A stretch of DNA of 64,000 bases from Luteimonas sp. 9C (GTDB lineage: Bacteria > Pseudomonadota > Gammaproteobacteria > Xanthomonadales > Xanthomonadaceae). Below are positions 59,610 through 64,000 of this stretch, in pieces; the stretch's first letter is position 1, and each line of letters begins with the position of its first letter. The notes below the pieces were generated by a model. That model was not told the origin of the DNA. It was given only the letters and a program-made list of their open reading frames with translations, and made no database searches. Both the position numbers and the translations under genes were made by a program. The stretch lies in assembly GCF_902506295.1 (NCBI RefSeq), contig NZ_LR733312.1, positions 665,064 to 729,063 of the forward strand. The letters are read 5' to 3'.

Positions 59610-61531
59610 GCGGCCTTCTCGCGACGCGGACGTCGGAAGCGACGATCCGCCGCGGTCACGAAACCGCCCAGCGCCATCAGGAACGCGCCCGCCCAGACCC
59701 AGCGCACGAACGGTTTGACGTGCACGCGCAGCGCCCAGGCGCCGCCGCCCAGTGGCTCGCCGAGTGCGACGTAGACATCGCGCGACACGCCGGGACGGAT
59801 CGCGGTTTCGGTCATCACCTGGCCGCCGCTTGCGTAGGTGCGCTTCTCGGGATGCAGCGTGGTCACCAGCCGGTCGTCGCGCAGCATGCGCACGGTGCCG
59901 CGGTCGGATTCGTAGTTCGGACCAACGTGATGCACAACGCTGTCGAGCACGAACGCGTCGCGTCCGATCTCCAGCGACTGGCCCGGCAGCAGCGCAACTT
60001 CGCGCTGGACATTGAGGCCCTCCACCAGCAACGCGCCGACCAGGAATACCGAGATGCCGAGGTGTCCGAGCACCATGCCGGTCATCTCCGCGCCCATGCG
60101 CCCGCTTGGCGCGCGCAGGCGGGTCCACACGAATCGCGCCGTGCCGCCGGCCACCCACACCGCACCGGCCACGCCCATCGCGACTTTCCACGGGCCCTGC
60201 GGCGCGGTGAAGAATGCGAGCGTCGCCGCGATCAGCGCGAGTGCCGCCCACGGCAGCAGCATGCGCAGCGGGCGCGACATGTCCTCGTTCTGCCAGCGGG
60301 TCAGCGGACCGAACGGCAACAGCAGCACCAGCGGCGCCATCAGCAGCAGGAACAGCAGGCCGAAGTACGGCGGGCCGACCGAGATCTTGCCGAGGTTCAG
60401 CGCGTCGGCCAGCAGCGGATACAGCGTGCCCAGCAGCACCATCGCGCAGGCCGCGACCAGCAGCAGATTGTTCGCCAGCAGCAGGGTTTCGCGCGAGGTC
60501 GCCGCGAACGGTTTGCCGTCGCGGCCATCGGGCGCACGCAGTGCGTACAGCAGCAGCGAACCGCCGACGACGAGGCCGAGGAACACCAGGATGAAGAGCC
60601 CGCGCGTGGGATCGGCGGCGAAGCTGTGCACGCTGGTCAGCACGCCCGAGCGCACGAGGAATGCGCCCAGCAGCGACAGCGAAAACGTCGCGATCGCCAG
60701 CAGCAGCGTCCAGCCGTGGAAACTGCCGCGCTTCTCGGTCACCGCTTGCGAGTGGATCAGCGCCGCGCCGGCGAGCCACGGCATGAAGCTCGCGTTCTCG
60801 ACCGGATCCCAGAACCACCAGCCGCCCCAGCCGAGTTCGTAATAGGCCCACCAAGAACCCAAAGCGATGCCGATCGTCAGGAACGCCCACGAGACGTTGG
60901 TCCACGGCCGTGTCCAGCGCAGCCAGTGCGCATCCACCTTGCCGTCTAGCAGGGCGGCGATCGCGAACGCGAAGGGCACCATGAAACCCGAGTAGCCGAT
61001 GTAGAGCATCGGCGGGTGCACGATCATCCCCGGATCCTGCAGCAGCGGGTTCAGATCGCGGCCTTCGAGCGGCATCGGCAGGATGCGTTCGAACGGGTTG
61101 CTGGTGAAGATCAGGAAGGCCAGAAAGCCCAGGCAAACCAGGCCCATGATCGCGAGCACGCGCGCCAGCACCACGTCCGGCAGCGAGCGCGAGAACCACG
61201 CGACCGCCGCGTTCCAGCACGCCAGCACGAATACCCACAGCAGCAGCGAGCCTTCGTGGCCGCCCCAGACCGCGGTGAAGCGGTAGACCATCGGCAGCAG
61301 CGAGTTGGAGTTCTCGGCGACGTAGCGCACCGAGAAATCCTGTTGCACGAACGCGGCCGTCAGGATGGCCCACGCGATGAGGGTCAACGCCCACTGCACA
61401 TACGCGGCGGGCCGTGCGGTCGCCATCCACGGCACGAGGCCGCGCTGCGCGCCGAGCAGGGGCAGGACCGTCTGCAGGGTCGCGGCGACCAGCGCCAGCA
61501 ACAGCGCGATCTGGCCGAGCTCAGGCAGCAT
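59606..61531 (-). CDS. ccmF: Haem lyase CcmF
   Basis: 641 residues, about fifteen hydrophobic helices. The WWD motif GWGGWWFWDPVENASFMPWL of haem-handling proteins is complete, and the His-containing VWGGHEGSLLLW and IHSQAVTEKR segments are conserved. CcmF attaches haem to apocytochrome c with CcmH/I. The start MLPELGQIAL at 61531 is 37 bp from the ccmE stop. Confidence 0.97.
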   Translation of the reverse strand: MLPELGQIALLLALVAATLQTVLPLLGAQRGLVPWMATARPAAYVQWALTLIAWAILTAAFVQQDFSVRYVAENSNSLLPMVYRFTAVWGGHEGSLLLWVFVLACWNAAVAWFSRSLPDVVLARVLAIMGLVCLGFLAFLIFTSNPFERILPMPLEGRDLNPLLQDPGMIVHPPMLYIGYSGFMVPFAFAIAALLDGKVDAHWLRWTRPWTNVSWAFLTIGIALGSWWAYYELGWGGWWFWDPVENASFMPWLAGAALIHSQAVTEKRGSFHGWTLLLAIATFSLSLLGAFLVRSGVLTSVHSFAADPTRGLFILVFLGLVVGGSLLLYALRAPDGRDGKPFAATSRETLLLANNLLLVAACAMVLLGTLYPLLADALNLGKISVGPPYFGLLFLLLMAPLVLLLPFGPLTRWQNEDMSRPLRMLLPWAALALIAATLAFFTAPQGPWKVAMGVAGAVWVAGGTARFVWTRLRAPSGRMGAEMTGMVLGHLGISVFLVGALLVEGLNVQREVALLPGQSLEIGRDAFVLDSVVHHVGPNYESDRGTVRMLRDDRLVTTLHPEKRTYASGGQVMTETAIRPGVSRDVYVALGEPLGGGAWALRVHVKPFVRWVWAGAFLMALGGFVTAADRRFRRPRREKAA

Positions 61532-61567
61532 CGACGACTCCGGGATTCGCACCACGCACCGCTTCGA

Positions 61568-62053
61568 TCACTGCGCGGCGTCCGTCGTGTCGGCGGGTGT
61601 CACCACGCCGTGCCGGTCGTGCGCCAGCCCCATCTTGTCGGCGACTTCCTTGGGCACGTAGGTCTCGTCGTGACGTGCGAGCACCTGTTCGGCCACGAAC
61701 GTGTCGCCGTCCATGCGCCCGGTGGCGATCACCGCTTGGTGTTCGCGGAACAGGTCGGGCAGCAGACCGGTGTAGCGCACCGGCAGTTCGGCATCGCCGT
61801 CGGTGACCCGGAAGCGCGCTTCCATGGACCCTTCGGCGCGCGAGAACGAGTCGCCGGCCACCATGCCGCCCAACCGGAACCGCGCTTCGCCCGACGACAC
61901 CGCGGCGCCGGCGATGCCGCCCAGCACTTCGTGCGGCGTGTAGAGATAGGACACGTTGCGCTGCAGGGCGAACGCGATCAGCGTCATCGACAACGCACTG
62001 GCCGCGACGATCGCGACCAAGAACAGCAGGCGGCGGCGACGGACCGGATTCAT
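61568..62053 (-). CDS. ccmE: Haem chaperone CcmE
   Basis: 161 residues. One anchor helix (about 8-28) and an OB-fold domain; the haem-binding His lies in [14 protein letters not shown]. It overlaps the ccmD stop by 4 bases. It accepts haem from CcmC and gives it to CcmF. Confidence 0.97.
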   Translation of the reverse strand: MNPVRRRRLLFLVAIVAASALSMTLIAFALQRNVSYLYTPHEVLGGIAGAAVSSGEARFRLGGMVAGDSFSRAEGSMEARFRVTDGDAELPVRYTGLLPDLFREHQAVIATGRMDGDTFVAEQVLARHDETYVPKEVADKMGLAHDRHGVVTPADTTDAAQ

Positions 62054-62229
62054 CGGCTCAGCTCCGCGGTGTCATCCGCGACCACGGTCGTTGCCGCAGC
62101 GCGGCGCGACGCGACCAGACGCACGGCGCGCAGCAACTGCGCGGTGCGGATGCGCGGCGCGACGAAATCCCAGGCCAGCACGGCGGCGAACACCGCATAG
62201 GCGGCGACGACGTATTCGATGTAGGTCAT
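62050..62229 (-). CDS. ccmD: Haem exporter protein CcmD
   Basis: 59 residues. One hydrophobic helix with the CcmD-like [18 protein letters not shown], then a basic segment. It stabilises the CcmABC complex. The small size, position between ccmC and ccmE and the 4-base overlaps at both ends make the call safe. Confidence 0.92.
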   Translation of the reverse strand: MTYIEYVVAAYAVFAAVLAWDFVAPRIRTAQLLRAVRLVASRRAAATTVVADDTAELSR

Positions 62230-62984
62230 GCGCGATCTCCGGTCGGTACGGCCAGCGCCCGCACCCAGTCCTTGCCGGCTTCGCGGCGCAGGTTGTCTGC
62301 CCGCGCGCGCGCCAGCAGCGAGCCGACGAACCAGAATTTGGTGCCGACCACCATCCACAACAGCGGCCACAGCATGCTGCCGTCGATGCTCGACTCGCCG
62401 AACACGCGGATCGTCTGGCCCTGGTGCAGCGAATCCCACCACACCACCGAATAGCGGATCACCGGCAGCAGCACTACCCCGACGATCGCCAGCAGTCCGG
62501 CCGCGCGCGCGGCGGTGCGGCGGTCTTCGATCGCGCCGTAGAGCCCGATCACACCCAGATACAGGAACAGCAGGATCAGTTCGGTGGTCAGGCGCGGGTC
62601 CCAGTCCCACCAGGTGCCCCACATCGGCCGGCCCCAGATCGAGCCGGTGGCGAGGGTGATCACGGTGAACGCGGCGCCGATCGGTGCGCAGGCCATCGCG
62701 AGGATTTCGCAGAGCTTGATCCGCCAGACGAGCGCGATCGCGGCGTATATCGCCATGGCCGCGAAGACGGCCAGGCTCATCCATGCGCTCGGCACATGGA
62801 TGTAGAGGATGCGGAAGCTGTCGCCCTGCTGGTAGTCGGCCGGCACCACGTACAGCGCGCCGTACAGGCCGACGGCCATCGTCAGCAGCCCCAGGCCGAA
62901 GCCCCACGGCGCCCAGCGCCGCGCGAAGCGATCGAAGGTGGGCGGTGAACCGAGTTGGTGGAACCAGCGGAGGACAGGATTCAT
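62226..62984 (-). CDS. ccmC: Haem exporter/transfer protein CcmC
   Basis: 252 residues, six predicted helices. The WWD domain is seen as SIWGRPMWGTWWDWDPRLT, with conserved His in IHVPSAW and DSLHQGQ. CcmC loads haem on CcmE. The start MNPVLRWFHQLG at 62984 was chosen over upstream starts that lack family similarity. Confidence 0.97.
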   Translation of the reverse strand: MNPVLRWFHQLGSPPTFDRFARRWAPWGFGLGLLTMAVGLYGALYVVPADYQQGDSFRILYIHVPSAWMSLAVFAAMAIYAAIALVWRIKLCEILAMACAPIGAAFTVITLATGSIWGRPMWGTWWDWDPRLTTELILLFLYLGVIGLYGAIEDRRTAARAAGLLAIVGVVLLPVIRYSVVWWDSLHQGQTIRVFGESSIDGSMLWPLLWMVVGTKFWFVGSLLARARADNLRREAGKDWVRALAVPTGDRA

Positions 62985-63086
62985 TCGGCGAGGCGTGCGG
63001 GCGTGGCGGGCTTGCGGTCTCGGCGCGTGCATGACGGGCATGCGGTCGCGGGCGTGGCGCGGCGTTGCGGGACGGATTGCACGTCG

Positions 63087-63112
63087 GCGACGGGGCCCTC
63101 CAGACCCGTCGC
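63087..63112 (-). other. Hairpin in the ccmB-ccmC gap
   Basis: The 136-bp gap is the longest in the ccm operon. A perfect 8-bp stem (GCGACGGG / CCCGTCGC) with a 10-base loop lies 9 bases past the ccmB stop on the minus strand. No T-run follows. It may modulate downstream expression or just stabilise mRNA. Confidence 0.4.
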
Positions 63113-63120
63113 GGGGCCGG

Positions 63121-63807
63121 TCAATTGAGTGCGATGCGGATGGCGGTCGCCGCAGCGACGGGTGCCAGCACGAGCGCGGCGGCAAGGCCCGCGGCGAGTA
63201 GCAACAGCCCGCCCGACGGATCATGCCCCTGCGCCGCGATCGCGACGCTGCCGGCACCGAACACCAGCACCGGAACGTACAGGGGCAGGGCAAGCAGTGC
63301 CAGCAGGATACCGGAACGGCGCATGCCGATGGTCAGCGCGGCGACCACGGCGCCGAGCAGGCTCAACAGCGGCGTACCCAGCGCAAGGCCGGCCAGCAGC
63401 ACGGGCAGCTGCGCACGTGGCAGGCCCAGCAGTTCGGCCAGCAGCGGCGTCGCGGCCAGCAGCGGCAGCGTCGTCGTCGCCCAGTGCACCGCGGTGCGCA
63501 CCAGCACCAGCCAGGCCAGCGGCACGGGGCTGAGCATCCATTGTTCGAGCGAGCCGTCCTCGGCGTCGCCGCGGAACAGCGTGTCGAGGGCGAGCAGGCC
63601 CGCGAGCACCGCTGCGACCCACAGCACGCCGGGCGCGACGGCGCGCAGCGTCGCGGGCTCGTTGCCCAGCGCCAGTGCGAACAGCACCACGACCAGCAAC
63701 GCGAACAGCGCCGGCTGCAAGGCATCGCCGCGCCGCCGCCACAGCAGGCGCAGGTCGCGGGCGATCAGCGCGGCCGCGCTGCCGGGCAGGGTGGGTGTCG
63801 CGCTCAT
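63121..63807 (-). CDS. ccmB: Haem exporter protein CcmB
   Basis: 228 residues, six hydrophobic helices. The opening [20 protein letters not shown] and the loop [20 protein letters not shown] are CcmB signatures. It is the membrane subunit of the CcmAB ABC transporter. The start overlaps the ccmA stop by 4 bases. Confidence 0.97.
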   Translation of the reverse strand: MSATPTLPGSAAALIARDLRLLWRRRGDALQPALFALLVVVLFALALGNEPATLRAVAPGVLWVAAVLAGLLALDTLFRGDAEDGSLEQWMLSPVPLAWLVLVRTAVHWATTTLPLLAATPLLAELLGLPRAQLPVLLAGLALGTPLLSLLGAVVAALTIGMRRSGILLALLALPLYVPVLVFGAGSVAIAAQGHDPSGGLLLLAAGLAAALVLAPVAAATAIRIALN

Positions 63808-64000
63808 GCAGTGGCGTCCAGCAGCAGTTCACGGGTGCGCACCGGCGGCGCGGCGTAGGCGCCATGCGTGGTCACCAGCGCTGCGCCGCCGTCTTCGAGC
63901 TGCGCGCGGACCATCCGGTTGACCAGTTCGATGCCCTGCAGGTCGAGGTTGGCGTAGGGCTCGTCGAGCAACCACAGAGGCGCCGGCGACATCCACAACC
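63804..64000 (-). CDS. ccmA: Haem exporter ATP-binding protein CcmA, C-terminal part
   Basis: 65 codons are visible; the start lies beyond the right edge. The Walker B motif [12 protein letters not shown] and the H-loop LVTTHGAY are present, and the end (RELLLDATA) overlaps ccmB. Walker A would lie outside the window. Confidence 0.93.
   Translation of the reverse strand, partial: LWMSPAPLWLLDEPYANLDLQGIELVNRMVRAQLEDGGAALVTTHGAYAAPPVRTRELLLDATA

Overview
The window is about 64 kb of very GC-rich bacterial chromosome. Gene content, order and protein style point to a gammaproteobacterium of the Xanthomonadaceae, most likely the Lysobacter/Luteimonas group; this is an inference from gene families, as no rRNA gene is present. 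Coding density is high, genes often overlap by 1-8 bases (ATGA, GTGA and TGATG junctions), and almost all of the DNA is core housekeeping sequence. I see no prophage, insertion sequence, CRISPR array or plasmid gene.

Layout. 1-4241 (mostly +): the 3' part of tldD, darP/yjgA on the other strand, pmbA, and two small DUF4870 membrane proteins. 4276-6778 (-): ispA, xseB, tilS. 6930-7991 (+): an Old Yellow Enzyme. 7996-26021 (-): a long envelope and lipid block, read as pyrH-frr-uppS-cdsA-dxr-rseP-bamA-lpxD-fabZ-lpxA-lpxB-rnhB-dnaE-accA plus a TPR membrane protein. It joins isoprenoid and phospholipid precursors, lipid A, outer-membrane protein assembly, fatty acid synthesis and the replicase. 26192-31793 (-): a small acidic protein, an MHYT-GGDEF-EAL cyclic-di-GMP protein, and gcvP behind a tandem glycine riboswitch. 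32341-33591 (+): a Bcr/CflA-type drug efflux transporter, followed by a gene-free, hairpin-rich stretch. 34220-39385 (-): an ACE-like M2 peptidase lipoprotein, then a GNAT-minC-minD-minE operon that ends in a small HEAGH protein. 39564-43967 (+): a two-component system, a tandem array made from copies of the response regulator's 3' end, an SRPBCC-like membrane protein and a DUF423 protein. 43987-47261 (-): an SPFH / membrane protein / ribbon-helix-helix / DUF4177 / CPBP / M15 cluster with a well-formed promoter that contains paired GATATC sites. 47381-52065 (+): pssA, the class III polyhydroxyalkanoate synthase pair phaE-phaC (phaE has a histone-H1-like tail), a PspC protein and two unknowns. 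52189-53183 (-): an NRDE protein and tRNA-Leu(CAA). 53305-53847 (+): a lipoprotein. 53863-57576 (-): a DUF885 lipoprotein, a cysteine-dioxygenase-like cupin and metX. 57611-64000 (-): the cytochrome c maturation operon ccmABCDEFGHI, cut at the right edge inside ccmA.

The most unusual observations are these: (1) a 153-bp tandem repeat that copies the last 22 codons of a LuxR-type response regulator, three times exactly and once as an older diverged copy; (2) a PhaE synthase subunit fused to a long Ala/Lys-rich tail; (3) a possible self-regulating ribbon-helix-helix operon with a matching operator-like site; (4) a polyproline insert between two cysteines in a surface loop of BamA; (5) a DUF885 protein whose HEG motif reads HNG; (6) a putative zincin joined to the Min operon; (7) a 570-bp gene-free region with several perfect hairpins.
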